From positions 10,916,001 through 10,980,000 of the forward strand of contig JAXDDX010000004.1 in NCBI GenBank assembly GCA_034670405.1: a DNA stretch of 64,000 nucleotides, written 5' to 3'. This stretch comes from Hoplostethus atlanticus (taxonomy: Eukaryota; Chordata; Actinopteri; Trachichthyiformes; Trachichthyidae). The position numbers and the translations under genes were made by a program. The notes under the pieces are model-generated. The model was not told the origin of the DNA. It did not search any database and worked only from the letters and a program-made list of their open reading frames with translations. Within the stretch, counting starts at the first letter, position 1. Every line of letters begins with the position of its first letter. Shown here piece after piece: positions 22,172 through 34,326 of this stretch.

Positions 22172-22364
22172 GTAAGGCATGCTGCTGGGAAACTATCCGC
22201 TAAACTACCCTGGTGTCAGTTCAGATACTTCAAATACAATACCAGTTCTAACACCATATATATATATTTTTTAATTTATTCTTTGCTAAATTAAACATAA
22301 TTCGGTATATAAAAAAGAAAATTATTTTATATATAACATTTTTAGGTGATTGTTTTTAAATACA

Positions 22365-22600
22365 TAATCAGATTCAAGATTCAAGAAGTTTATTTGTCAC
22401 ATACACACACGAGGTGTGCAGTGAAATGTAAAGTGGCAATGCTCAGCAGAAATGTGCAAAGGGCAAATAACAGGTTCACACTATTTACAATAAAAAAAAA
22501 AAACCACAATATTTACAATGTCACAGTAAGAGCTCTATATAAAAAACAACACAATATTTACAATAAGAGCACTTTATAAAAATATAGTAAAAAAGGGAAT
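22365..22600 (+). repeat. Dispersed repeat, retroelement 3'-end-like
   Basis: Starts GATTCAAGATTCAAGAAG then TTTATTTGTCACATACAC and GTGCAGTGAAATG. That order resembles the 3' end of fish non-LTR elements or related short repeats. It is followed by A-rich sequence with three ACAATATTTACAAT copies. Family not assigned. Confidence 0.45.
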
Positions 22601-22895
22601 CAGATCATCAGTTTCTGCTTTCTGCCTGTAAACGAGCTCTTAGAAAAGACTTAAGATCACATTGTGAGAGTCCATTATTTTAAAGCTTTTGTTACTGTTT
22701 GGTGTCTTAAATTTGACATTGTGAACTACCAAAAATCAGTATCATTTTTAGAAACCCAGCTGCTGTTTACAAGAATAAAAGGTTATTTTTGATGATGTGA
22801 AATAAGGTAGAGATCAGTTGTGTAGTGGTAGCTGAGGAATGTGTGTATATTAGGAAGACCCGTTTCTAATCACATTTCCTTGTATCTTTCAACAG

Positions 22896-23550
22896 GGGGA
22901 CATAAAATGGAAAGGCATTTTCCAATAAACCATGGCCGAGGGCAGCTGAGGGATGCTGAATGGAGAGGAGACGACAGCATTGGCCACCTCGCTTCAGTCA
23001 GCATGGGTCTATCAGACTGCTGAAGACCAACCGTCTTTGAGAACAGAGTTTGGCTGTGGTCAATCAGAGGACAAGCCTGACTGTACAGGACTGAGTTTAT
23101 TACTTACATTTCTCGTTATTACTGTCATTGTAATTATTATTGTTATTATAATTTTTTTTTTACCAACTATAACTCAGAAGCTTATTGGTTAATTGTCGAT
23201 CAAACGTTGAAACTTAATAAGTTTCGTGAAAAATGCTTGCAAAAAAACCCTGTGGAAAAGGGTGGAAGGACTGTAACATAAGCCACTTGCATCTTCTTCT
23301 TCTTCTTCTGTTTTTTTGTTTTTTTTAACAAGTTAAATTCCGCAAGGAGACGCACTTTTATTTCAGCGACATGAGTCTTCTGTTCTATGATTTTGAATGC
23401 TTTACAGGATTCTTCTGTTTTGTGAGCCGGTCCTGCTCTTTGGCCAGAGAGGTTTAACTTATTGAGAAAGACTTGCTGTTTTTTCTACCTTTTTCACAAG
23501 TAATGCATCTATGCTTCAATAATGTAATTAAAAAAGATACTTGATTTTCC
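22896..23550 (+). other. mta1: mta1 last exon, mostly 3' UTR
   Basis: A good acceptor (TCTTTCAACAG) at 22,895 opens an exon with stops soon in all frames that could follow. AU-rich stretches (23,116-23,165) and a (TTC)n tract (23,293-23,310) follow. It ends near the polyadenylation signal at 23,527. Its boundaries are inferred from signals only. Confidence 0.6.
23527..23532 (+). terminator. mta1: Polyadenylation signal of mta1
   Basis: ATTAAA followed about 25-45 nt later by a GT-rich element (CTTGTGGTGTCTATGG). Cleavage would fall near 23,545-23,555. Confidence 0.6.
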
Positions 23551-26200
23551 CTCTCCTTGTGGTGTCTATGGACAGAGGTGAAGGGGTCAGAACTTGGCAT
23601 TCACACATTGTACTCCTTTCATTGCACAGGAATGCATACAGGGTATAGCCAAAATAACTGAAGCGTTTTATTCTGAAAATCATCAATCAGTGTTACAAAA
23701 ACAGACAAACACAAATATTTTGTAAACAAAGTTCTAAATATGACTCAGAATTTTACTACTACTTTACCGTCATGTTAATAATCATTTTGTCAGAGTAGTC
23801 AACAATTTTGGAATAAAACCGTTGAACTGCACCCCTGGTGTAAATGCATCCATCAGTTATAGTGGTTCTGTCCAGGGAAACACTGATGCACATGTTTTTG
23901 GTGTGATGTCTTCTGATAATTGTCAATACTCTCTGTTGTGGCGTCATTGCTATTTGACAACACATATGGGATTTTGTTTGGAATTGTTCTAAAGGATCAT
24001 TTTCTTCTCTCACCCCCAGTATACAGTAAATAGCCATCAGTCATGCTGACATCTTGTCCTCATTCAGTGATAAAGGTACATCTGTGTTAGTCCGGTTTAG
24101 AGTCCTACTCGCTCACTAGTGGTCCGGGGCTGTTTTTTGTTTTTTTTCTGTCATTGTTTTGGTCCACTCCTCTGTCGGGCAAGGTCCATGCTAATTGCTA
24201 ACATAAGGATTGTGAGTGATCATCTGGGCCCTCCATCTTTATGAGGGCTTGTGGAAAATGTCATCTTGAACGCATTTCAGTATCTGCGATAAATGGCCAA
24301 TTGAGATTCTATCTGGTTAGTGAGATGGCCTTGGCATACAGCTAACATCATTACCGAGCTCTTCAAATCATTGAGTGACCATTCATGCCTCGCTGAAAGG
24401 GACATTGTCTTTTGGATGCCTCTCCTTCTAGAAGGACTGGATGAGGTCATGAGGTTATTTTGGGTACATGTGACGTTTGCCTTGCAGCGCTGTGATTGCA
24501 TAAATTTACTAATTGCATTAAGTTTAGTAAAATGCATCAGCTAAAGGGAAATGAAAATGCAAACCACAGACCCTCTGGGCACCAACACTATGTGACTGAA
24601 GAGGGTTCCTATGCAGGTCTGGAAATACTGGAAAAGTATGGAAAATGAATTGGAAAACAAACAAAAAGTTTGGGAATTGGACAAAATAGGGAATAAACTC
24701 CAGTTCTGATACATGAGATGACACATTTTATGTATATACCCACACATCATTTCATGTACTGTGATATTGATACTGAGATACGCATACATCCTGTTGAACA
24801 CTGAGCAGAAACTTCCAATTCAATAACGAGTACAAGACAATATCAACTTGGAAATTTAAGATGGAAACTATGTAGGGAGCCGTCATGGTAGGACTATGGA
24901 CTGGGAGAAAGCTCCAGTTGAAAGGGCACCGAGATATTTCAGCTCAGGAATGAGTTCACAGCAAGGGGTTATATCAAATGGTCTCAACCACGCTGCGCTA
25001 GTTTAGCTGTCAATGAACTGATGGCCGTTGCTTAACTTGTTTCTAACAAAGCGGATTACAGCAGCCACCATAGACGAGTGAAGCTCTTGGCCTTAGTTTT
25101 GCTTCAGTGTACCAGTGTTTCCTGTACTACTAAATACAGCAACTACTTTCTGTGGGAAACACTTGAGGGGAAGTAAATATAGAGTTGTCGTTGAGGTTTA
25201 TGACATATGACAGATATAGATACAAGGTTTATGAGGCTGCGAACAGCGGCCCGACTGCACTCTCACACAAAGTGACTATAATTAGTGTATGTGGCACCTC
25301 TGCTTGACACTCGATATTGTAACGGTTCACACCACTGCACTACAGACTCCTAAAATATTCGTCCCTTTGGAAAGGCTAGCGGTGATGAACAGGTTTCCTT
25401 TACAGGTCTGGTATGGAAAAGGAATGTGGAAATTTCCAGGTCTTGGAAAGTTTGGGAATTACAGAACTGATAAACACACGTGCACACATTTTATATAACT
25501 ACAGACATGCTGTCATTCCAGATGATATGATGTAGGAATAATCTTGAGTGGTGGAGTGATATGTGTCATATCAGTATGAGTCAAATAAATGCATGGTTGT
25601 ATAAATGAGTGATTAATGCACGAAAGCCCTGCTGGACCAGCTGATCACCCTGAGATGAGGTTAACCTTTGATTTTCAGCCCCAAACCTTAAAAGTTAGTG
25701 CCTCTAAAGTTAGGCTCTAAAGGTGCCTGGTTATCAACTAGTCTGATTATCTAGATCAGAGTTCCTCAAATCTGGGCCTCGGGGGTCCAGAGTACTGCTG
25801 GGTTTCTACCAGGAAGTTGATTGATCTAGATCTATCTGATGAAATCTGTTTTAAGACAATTCAATGGAGGCCAGCGGGTGATAGGATGATGACACCAGGA
25901 TAGGCTTTGCAGTACTGTATGTACAGTCTAGTCAGCCTGATTTCCACAGTGCTTGTGACCCTTACAACAAAAACCCACTAGTAATCCTAGAATTAATTTT
26001 GATATGAGCTATAAAATGTTTGTTCTATAGGAATATTATAGGAATATTACAGTGATGTCACGGGAGGTGGAAATACCACACATGATAAGGTCACGTGACT
26101 CTCGACCCTCTACGGAAACAATGGGACACATATCTCTTACTATTGATCTCTTATAGCTACCGGCTGACCCACAGTGAGGGAGAAGGGACGCCTTGTCCTC
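23551..26200. other. Intergenic, mta1 to tmem229b
   Basis: No gene supported. It contains two related short repeats with CAGGTCTGG...TATGGAAAA...GTTTGGGAATT (24,613-24,680 and 25,403-25,462), a fish dispersed repeat near 25,755-25,880, and complex sequence at 24,150-24,330 with AT-rich blocks that could be regulatory. Confidence 0.6.
25755..25880 (+). repeat. Dispersed fish repeat fragment
   Basis: Contains GAGTTCCTCAAATCTGGGCC, then CTCGGGGGTCCAGAGTACTG and a GGTTTCTACCAGGAAGTTGA block. This order is common in teleost genomes. Recognised from memory only; family not assigned. Confidence 0.45.
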
Positions 26201-27120
26201 TCTCAGTCTGGCAGCCTGGGGCCGCGCGCTGGCACGCAAATAGTTAACCAAAGATGCAAGAACTGCGCGAGTCTCTCTGAGCATGTGCTGCTGCCGCCGC
26301 TGCTGCAGTGAAGTAAAATGTGTCAATTTCCATCGGAGAGCAAAGAGACTGTGAAGAAGAAGAAGAAGCCGGTATCGGGCGGCCAGCAGGCGAGGAGACC
26401 CAAAAATCCGGGATTATCACAGAGAATACAACATTTCATCCGCCGGCCTGCGTCCCCCGGGAGCCCCATCTGAAGGTAAAAAAAAAAAAAAAGCTGCACC
26501 GGAGATTATTTTGTCCCACTACTGAAGCCAGCTGGACACCGAGGTGGGATGTGCAAGAAATATCACGGCATTGGTGTTGGTGGCCTTTGACAAGTTTACT
26601 GCTAGTTGCAGCCGACCTGAGCTAGAGAGGAGCGAGCAGCATTGCGTGATCCTTCACCGGTGTTTGCCTGGCAGCTTGGCAGCTGTACCGGTGTTAGTTT
26701 TATTTCCACAATTGTGTCCCGCTTCCGCGCGCTGTAAATTATAGAGAGCAGGCGGAAATGAAAGAATCAACAACTGGATGCATTTTACATCTTCCCATTC
26801 CCGTGTTGATCCACAATATTACATCTGTTAAAATATGGATAGGACAGACGATAAAGGTTCAGCAAGAAGACAGTCGCGGTATCTGTGTGTGTGTGCGTGC
26901 GCGTGTTTGCGTGCGTGTGTGTGTGTGTGTGCTCTGTTTCGTGAGGAATATAAAAGTGTTTTCTTGCCTCTTCCGTTCTGCATTCATCATTTTGGGGAAT
27001 GTGTTTGAAGAGGAGAGCCGCCGCACTGCTCCGTAGGAAGGAGGCGTGATGCTGCAGCGGCGTCCCGTCAGCCGGGCCTGCGCACTGGGAAGCGGCGACC
27101 GGGCCGTTTAGTTTTCAGGG
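26200..27120 (+). promoter_or_regulatory. tmem229b: CpG-rich probable promoter and 5' exon of tmem229b
   Basis: CpG content and GC rise sharply against AT-rich surroundings. The stretch holds GCCGCCGCTGCTGCAG at ~26,292 and a consensus-like donor AAG|GTAAAA at 26,475/76. GC-rich sequence continues to ~27,115. Its position about 6-7 kb upstream of the tmem229b coding exon, which has its own 5' splice acceptor, suits a non-coding first exon. No TATA box was identified. The transcription start is not determined. Confidence 0.45.
26318..26473 (+). CDS. Candidate upstream small ORF, 51 residues, very basic
   Basis: An ATG with A at -3 opens a 51-codon frame (MCQFPSESKETVKKKKKPVS, then GGQQARRPKNPG and on to ASPGSPI) ending TGA two bases before the donor at 26,475/76. 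It lies in the probable first exon of tmem229b. It may be an upstream ORF that tunes translation, or chance. No homologue is recognised, and nothing beyond its basic composition points to a function. Confidence 0.25.
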   Translation: MCQFPSESKETVKKKKKPVSGGQQARRPKNPGLSQRIQHFIRRPASPGSPI

Positions 27121-27527
27121 ACAAAATAAGATGACTTTGGCCATGTAGCGTCATTTCAACAGCCTGGATATTACCTACCAAAATGTGTCCCCCCAACTAG
27201 TCACATCCTCTGCGTTTTGCAGGAAATGTTGCTGTCACATTGGGGCTGGAGTGGCTCTCCAAATCCCCTCATTCATTCATCTCCATATACCTCCTGCATT
27301 TCTCTGTTGTTTGTGAGATAATCCCTTTGCATTGTGCTGCCGCCGCCTCAGTATATTTCCTGTTCAGCCTCACACCATATTGACATATTGAGCCTATTTA
27401 TAACCTAGCACTGGGCTTCACTACAGGGAGTCCCCAGCCCAAACCATTCAGCCTCTATCTATGAATCAACTTCTGTGCCTCAGATCTATGGAGGCTGGGT
27501 CTAAATACTCCTGTCATCTGTCCTCAG

Positions 27528-27715
27528 CAGCCCCGCTTCACATTCATGCAGTTACACAAAGAGTTGGGGGTCGAGTGCCTTGCTCAAGGGGCACTTAAGC
27601 AGTCATAGTTGAGGTGAGAGGAGAAAGTTAGGCTACTTATTCACTACCTCGACCCTGATTTCCCCAGTCTGTCTGGGGATTTGAACCGTCAACCTTCCAG
27701 TCGCACAGATGATGA
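27528..27715 (+). repeat. Dispersed fish repeat, copy B
   Basis: Related to 14,887-15,125. It contains GCTTCACATTCATGCAGTTA, then GTGCCTTGCTCAAGGGGCAC and AACCGTCAACCTTCCAGTCG. The last two blocks are familiar from teleost dispersed repeats. Confidence 0.6.
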
Positions 27716-28097
27716 CAATTGACACAGATGACACAGTGCCCCTTCTACTGTGGGATTTCACACAAAAAACGTGTTCGTTTTTGAAAGGCAGCTGACAGTT
27801 TGTCACCTCTTTGTCAAAGATCTATTGCACTAAATCAGTCATACATTATCAACGATTGATTAAAAAGCTTTTTTTTTGTCTGATGACAGATTAACCCGTG
27901 CATGCTCTCCTCAGTCAAAGGCATGACGCTCCGTGGCACCATGATGACCATGTCAGTGAAACTGTAAAGCTCTCACTCTCTCTGTAGCAGCTCCAACATT
28001 TCTAATCTACGGGACATGACCCACATGCTATTCAGGCCAGAGGGCTTAGCTCCCATGTCTTAGGGTCTTTCATTAGAATCCAAAGAGATCAAGAGCT

Positions 28098-28099
<2 letters not shown>

Positions 28100-28146
<47 letters not shown>
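28100..28146 (+). repeat. (GA)n microsatellite
   Basis: About 46 nt of uninterrupted GA, directly left of the hAT-type MITE. Confidence 0.95.
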
Positions 28147-28150
<4 letters not shown>

Positions 28151-28180
28151 AGGGTTTGAAGTGTAAAGGTCAGTGTGTGA

Positions 28181-28953
28181 TAGGTATGGGACGATATGAA
28201 AATTTCATGTCACGATTATCCTGGCCAAAATAATTACGATTCACAATATTTTCCCGATAATCATCAAAATATGCTTAAAACTCTTAAAATAGCACTAAAA
28301 TACTGAAATATGTTACTAAAATATTTTACTAAAATACTAAAATACTTAAAATACTGGAATCACTTTACATTACATTTTGTTAAGAAACAAATATTCTTAT
28401 TGCATCATGGGACACACATCTTGACTAACTTTGCTTTCAGATCACACAGACAGAGGTACAGCAAGGACAGCAGAAAGAATGCAAAAAAACAACAACCAAA
28501 AAAACAATCTTAAATAAGGTGATGATAAATGATAAGGTCCCCCTGCAGAAATAAAGGATCAATAAAAAATAGCAACATTGTGTGAGTCTGTTTCTTTAAA
28601 TACAATAAAGTCCAACTGGCTTTGTGGCATGGAGCCTGAACAACACTGTGGCACTTTACTGTCATCAGTACTGCTAGCCTTGAGGCCTAGAGAGAGACGT
28701 GCCAAACCTTGGTCCTTTTCAAGATAGATTGAAGTGCAAAAATGTCAGCATGTTCGTTTTGTCTGGCTGTAGTTCTGCACTCGTAGAGCTGTGAGAATGA
28801 GCCCACTGGCACTAAACACTGCATAGAAGCCTGCATGCCACCCTGGAAAGGGTTCACGATATTTACCATTATCCCGATAATTCACCACGATAAAATGATC
28901 TTGAGTGTTTTTTATCGTGATAAAAGATAAAATCGTATTTCGTCCCATCCCTA
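28181..28953. mobile_element. hAT-type MITE, 773 bp
   Basis: Left end TAGGTATGGGACGATAT and right end, read in reverse complement, TAGGGATGGGACGAAAT form imperfect terminal inverted repeats. A perfect 8-bp duplication GTGTGTGA flanks it (28,173-28,180 and 28,954-28,961). Eight-bp duplications and TAGGG-like ends are the signature of hAT transposons. Inside are AT-rich CGATAAT blocks and a TACTAAAATA-type repeat (28,288-28,352), but no transposase. It is therefore non-autonomous. Confidence 0.88.
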
Positions 28954-31160
28954 GTGTGTGAACAGGTCCTGTTATTGATATTGGGCTGATTAGGAGACGC
29001 GCCAGCAGAGTAAATGACACCTACTGTAACTCAGTGAAGGACGAAGGTGAGCATGCTCTCTGCTGACGAAGCTTTTATAGAGCGGATATTGAATGAAGCC
29101 CTCCAGAGTGCTATCACTCTGTATAAGGTGAAGGTTGTACACAGAGTAGACAGAGCATATACCCCCCCCCCCCCCTCCACCCCCACCACACTGCGTATTT
29201 TGCTAAGGCTTTCACCTTGAGCACATGGAGGGAGGATGCCTACTGAAGCGTTATATGAACTTGTGTGTCCCGGGCTCGTCCCAGCAGCCCTCACGGCGTC
29301 TCTATGAGAAGCACCTGTTTCTTTGTGTTATCCAGATATTTTATCTCTGTCTCCCGGGGGACTCTCAGGATCACGGTGACGTCGGTAAGGTTGCTGTTTT
29401 TTTTCCGACCGCATTGTGCAGCCGTAAGAGAGAAAAGCGCTGCTATCGGTTTTCAGTTTGAATCGCCCTAACAAACGACTGCTCTGTGGCGTGAAGACTG
29501 GCATCGCTGAAAAAGAGGCCATCCAAAATGAAAGGTATCAGGGTGAGATGTGTAATGTTAACGTGTGATTCTACCCGAGTTTGTATAAAAGTTGAGTCAT
29601 CACTTTTGGTGTGATTGTCTGGTTCCAGGTGGAGGAGGAGAGGTGGGGGCGAGCCAGTTTGCTGCCTCAGGAGTAATTGACCTGTCTTTGCCATTGATCG
29701 GGATCAGTTTGTTTTGTGCTGCCTCGGAAAAAGCTCTCTCTCTCTCTCTCTCTCTCCCTCTCTCTGACACCTCTACTTCACTTACTCAAGCACTTGCTCA
29801 TCACACACACACACACACACAGATTCTCACCAAATACACTAACAAGAAAATGTGATCAGGATCTATGGTGCCTTAGGGAGAGCGTCCTGGTTAGCCCTGT
29901 CAGGTGTTGAACCGAGGGACCCTGATGACGTGTCCTGCTGTAGTCTGTCGCTCATCGAAGCCCCGGCTGCTTTACTTCAGGACAATAAGGTGCAGAGCGC
30001 TTCATTTAGAAAACGGAGTAGCGTTCAGCATCATCATCATTCTCCACGGAAATAATAAACGTACATGTATGGGCTTATTTTTCCACAAGGACGATGCAAG
30101 CAACTGCTGTTCCCCCTGCAGGTCCTTGGAGCGGGCTGCTGCACAGGTGCATGCTGGTTAGGCGGCCCTTGCTTGCTCTGCGGCACTCGACTCTGCTGGT
30201 TATTGCGCAACCTTTGCTCAACCGGGGCAGCCTAAGTGACCTGCCAACATCGACGCCGCATACGTGTCAGGTTTGTGTCATAGCCAGGTTAGATTTCAAC
30301 CCCGGTTCAGAGGCGTGAAACCAACACATTTACCTCATAAAAGTAAATCTGCTTCATTCCTTTTTTCATATGAGCATTATTTCAAATGACAGTTGATTAT
30401 TGTCAACACTTTCATCGATGTTGATCAAGTGAATATGAGCATGATGATCGACAGGACGCCCTGTGTTCAGCACATCCCTCTGCTTCCCTGCTTATTATTG
30501 CACATGGACCAGTATTAACCATCGTGGTGTAACGTTTATGTCCCATCCTAGAAGGAGTCTCCCCCCCAGGGTACTGGTTGTACGTTCCAGTTAAGATCCA
30601 GTACAGATGTATGTGATGCCGTTGGTATCTGGTGACTTTAATGTCTCCTTAGTGTAGATTTTAGGGTTGGTGTGACATGATGGACTGTCCGAGTGTCCTT
30701 GTGTGTCATAGGTCAGAAGTCATATAAACTATAGTGAGAGGCCTTCACCCATGAGACACTTTCACACAGCACACATTGTTCAGACTAACAATTAGATGTT
30801 TAGAAACCCCCCCCCCCTTGTCCTCCTTTCCTTATAATCTCTGTTTCCCTGGCAGAGATCTGGATACCCTACCTTCTGTGTGTACCATCAGCTCTTTGTT
30901 ATTAAATATACTGAAGTAAATCACGACTTGACTTGATTCTTGAGTCTTTAGTTAAACATGTTTATCCATCAGCTACAGGACCAGGGATTACGTTGTGATG
31001 TGAGGTCGGTGACAGGGGTCAGGTTTCTGGTGTAATCCTGGTGTCAGGCAGCCTGGGTTGTTTTTATTTCTCTCTGTGTGTTCTCGCCTCCCTCCTCTTT
31101 GTTTACCTCCTGTCAGAGGAGTGTCCAACTGTCAGACCCTTCAACACAGCCCTCAGTTGA

Positions 31161-31162
<2 letters not shown>

Positions 31163-31218
<56 letters not shown>
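31163..31218 (+). repeat. (CT)n-(CA)n compound microsatellite
   Basis: Forty-odd nt of CT followed directly by ACAC. It explains the Ser/Leu-rich open frames here. Confidence 0.95.
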
Positions 31219-31699
31219 TCCCTCTCTCAGCGCACACAAACGTTGAGTTCAGTGTCTCCAGTCTGTCTTCAGTCGGACCCCCTTGCTGCTCCGTGTTCAG
31301 ACTTCCTCTCCGGCGGGGCTTGGTGTCCCGGGCAGCATCCCTCACATCTCTCTCCCCGTGGTCATTAGTAGGTAAAGCACGCAGGTCTATCACAGCTGCC
31401 ACCGTGATCATCATCGCATCGCGACGTCCCATCATGGGGGTTCAATAGAGCTGGAAAGAGCCGTTGCCGATCGATACTCGGGGCTGAGAGAGAGCTGGTG
31501 GGGTGGTGGGGCGATGTGCTACAGCAGCACCAGCAGCAACAACATCAGCATCAAATAGCAACCGGTGTGTGAGCCCTGTCATGCTGAGGCAACAAGTCAA
31601 CTCAGAACACACTGAAGAAAGTACCGGAAAACACACGACACCAGGTTGCAGAGATGTGAAGGTGCTATGTGTAGCATTTTAAACATCAATATATCAATT

Positions 31700-31790
31700 A
31701 TGATACTCAAGACTCAAGATTCAACATTTCTTTATTTGTCCCGAGGGAAATCTGTTTTGGACATACAAATTAAGACTGCATTTCCCATAA
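31700..31790 (+). repeat. Retroelement-3'-end-like fragment
   Basis: Contains ACTCAAGACTCAAGATTCAA and then TTTCTTTATTTGTCCCGAGG GAAAT (split here for length). This resembles the TTTATTTTGTCCCGAGGGAAAT tail of fish non-LTR-related repeats. From memory; family not assigned. Confidence 0.45.
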
Positions 31791-33137
31791 ACCCTTCTGC
31801 TTCCTGTCACAAACAGGATGTTGCTTCTCTGGTAAAAGGTTTTCTAAGGATGAACATGGTTGGGGTTGATTTTTCCATCAGCTTTTCACTCATTCCCCCA
31901 TCTGCCAATGCAAGAACAGCGGCCTTCTTCCTGTTTTGTGCTGTAAAGCGATCCATCAGAATTCCTGCAAAATCTGACCCATCACACGATGTAATAGTAG
32001 TGTACCGGCTGGCATGATGTCTGAGCAAGCTGAGCAAGCGATGGAGAAAGAGAGACAGAGGGGAATTGAATTATGAAAGAGATAAAAGCGTGTGGAGGGA
32101 GTGAGGGAGTAACATCTGTCTGTATCAGTCACAGCGATGCTTTGATTTGATTGATTTGATTGAGATTGTTTGAACCTGTTTGGATTATCCTATGAATCAG
32201 GTTCCTACATACAGTCTAGTATGTTTTACTGTGATTGTCAGCTTATCTGAGCTGCCCCGATGCAGGACGCACCATTCATCTGGTTCTCTCAGCAGGTTAA
32301 ACCTTTACGCTAAGAATCGTTTGCAAATAGAGAGGGAGTGGGAGGGGAGGGAGAGGGGAGAGGGAGAGGTTTCCAGGGAGGTAGTGAAAAGAGGGTGTAA
32401 GGGGTTTAGGGAGGTCAGTCGGTCCAGCACAGCGGCCCAGTTCCTCACATGAAGCCCTTGTTCCTTGTTTGGGAGAAATGTGCTAATCCTCGCGGGCCCC
32501 GTCTGGGCCCCGTCTGGGCCCCGGCCAGCCTTTGAAGACAAAAAGACCCCCAAAAAAAAAAAATCAGCTTTTGTTCTTCAAACGAAGCTTTTGTAGTCCC
32601 GGCCTCTCTCTGTGCTTGTGTTTTACAGAGCTGTTATGATCCATTGTATAACGTTTTCTGTTATGACACAATTTCCGCCGGAGGCATTGTATACTGTGCC
32701 GGCCCCATAACCTATGTGGTCTTTGAACCGGCTCCTCAGTGTGGTGCTGTTTTCCCATCAGACATGCCGAGTGATAAATAGAATAGATGGAGGATCCCAT
32801 CCCGGCGTGGGCCTCCTGACACCTGACACCAAAGCCTGCGCGTCAAGCCGGGGATTTGGAAAAAGAGCACATGATGTAGGCAGTCAGATGATGGAGCTAC
32901 ACCTAACACGAGCATACCGCTCAATCTAAATAGCATCGGGGGAAGGGAAAGCCCGGAGAGCCATTGGACAGGAACGCTAAGCGCTCTCGATCCAGGCAGT
33001 CTCTAACTTAATCGCCGTGATGTCAAGAGAGTGTTTCATTGCTTCGTCCTCACTTGAACTTTGGCTTTGCACCGTTTATAATTAGATGAAATGGAGCTGA
33101 TGCATTGTACACTCTTTCCTTTCGTCACTTTCTTTAA

Positions 33138-33822
<685 letters not shown>

Positions 33823-34320
33823 ATGAAGGAAGGAAGGAAGGAAGGACACACAAACCCAAAACCAACCTAGCCCTCCCGCTACACCTCTTCTGCCCTCCTC
33901 AGCCTCTCCTCACACACACTCCTTCTCTCATAACTCTATGGGGGGAGACAGATGGACAGCTACTTACACTGGGCTGATGTGCAGAGGTGAACGGAGCACT
34001 CAGAACAGCCGGAAAACAAACACCTAACCGGGGCTGTGCAGGCCCAAATCACTCACTGTGTCCTCCACCGTCAACAGAGGGGCACATTAGCTCCATGCTG
34101 CTGTGTTTGCTACATCCCATAATGCACCCGCCCACCCATCCCATGTGGGGTCGACCTTAAGGAGATAATAACAGGAGACCTTTGACCTCTCAGTATTACT
34201 GCACCAAACCTCCTCCTCCCATCAACTGCAAGGAATCTGGGATAAAAACCTACAGCTGCAAAGATTTGTGTTATTGTCCTGCAAAGAAAGATTCAAGAAC
34301 AAGGACCATGATTTCAGATT

Positions 34321-34326
34321 AATAAA
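34321..34326 (+). terminator. tmem229b: Possible proximal polyadenylation signal, tmem229b
   Basis: AATAAA 530 nt after the stop codon. The downstream GT-rich element is weak, so use is uncertain. Confidence 0.35.

Noticed and set aside
22076..22175. MNWTD in the +1 frame of the mta1 terminal exon, like mammalian MNWIDAP
   Set aside because: Only five residues, with no matching residues around it and no splice route that reaches that frame; treated as chance.
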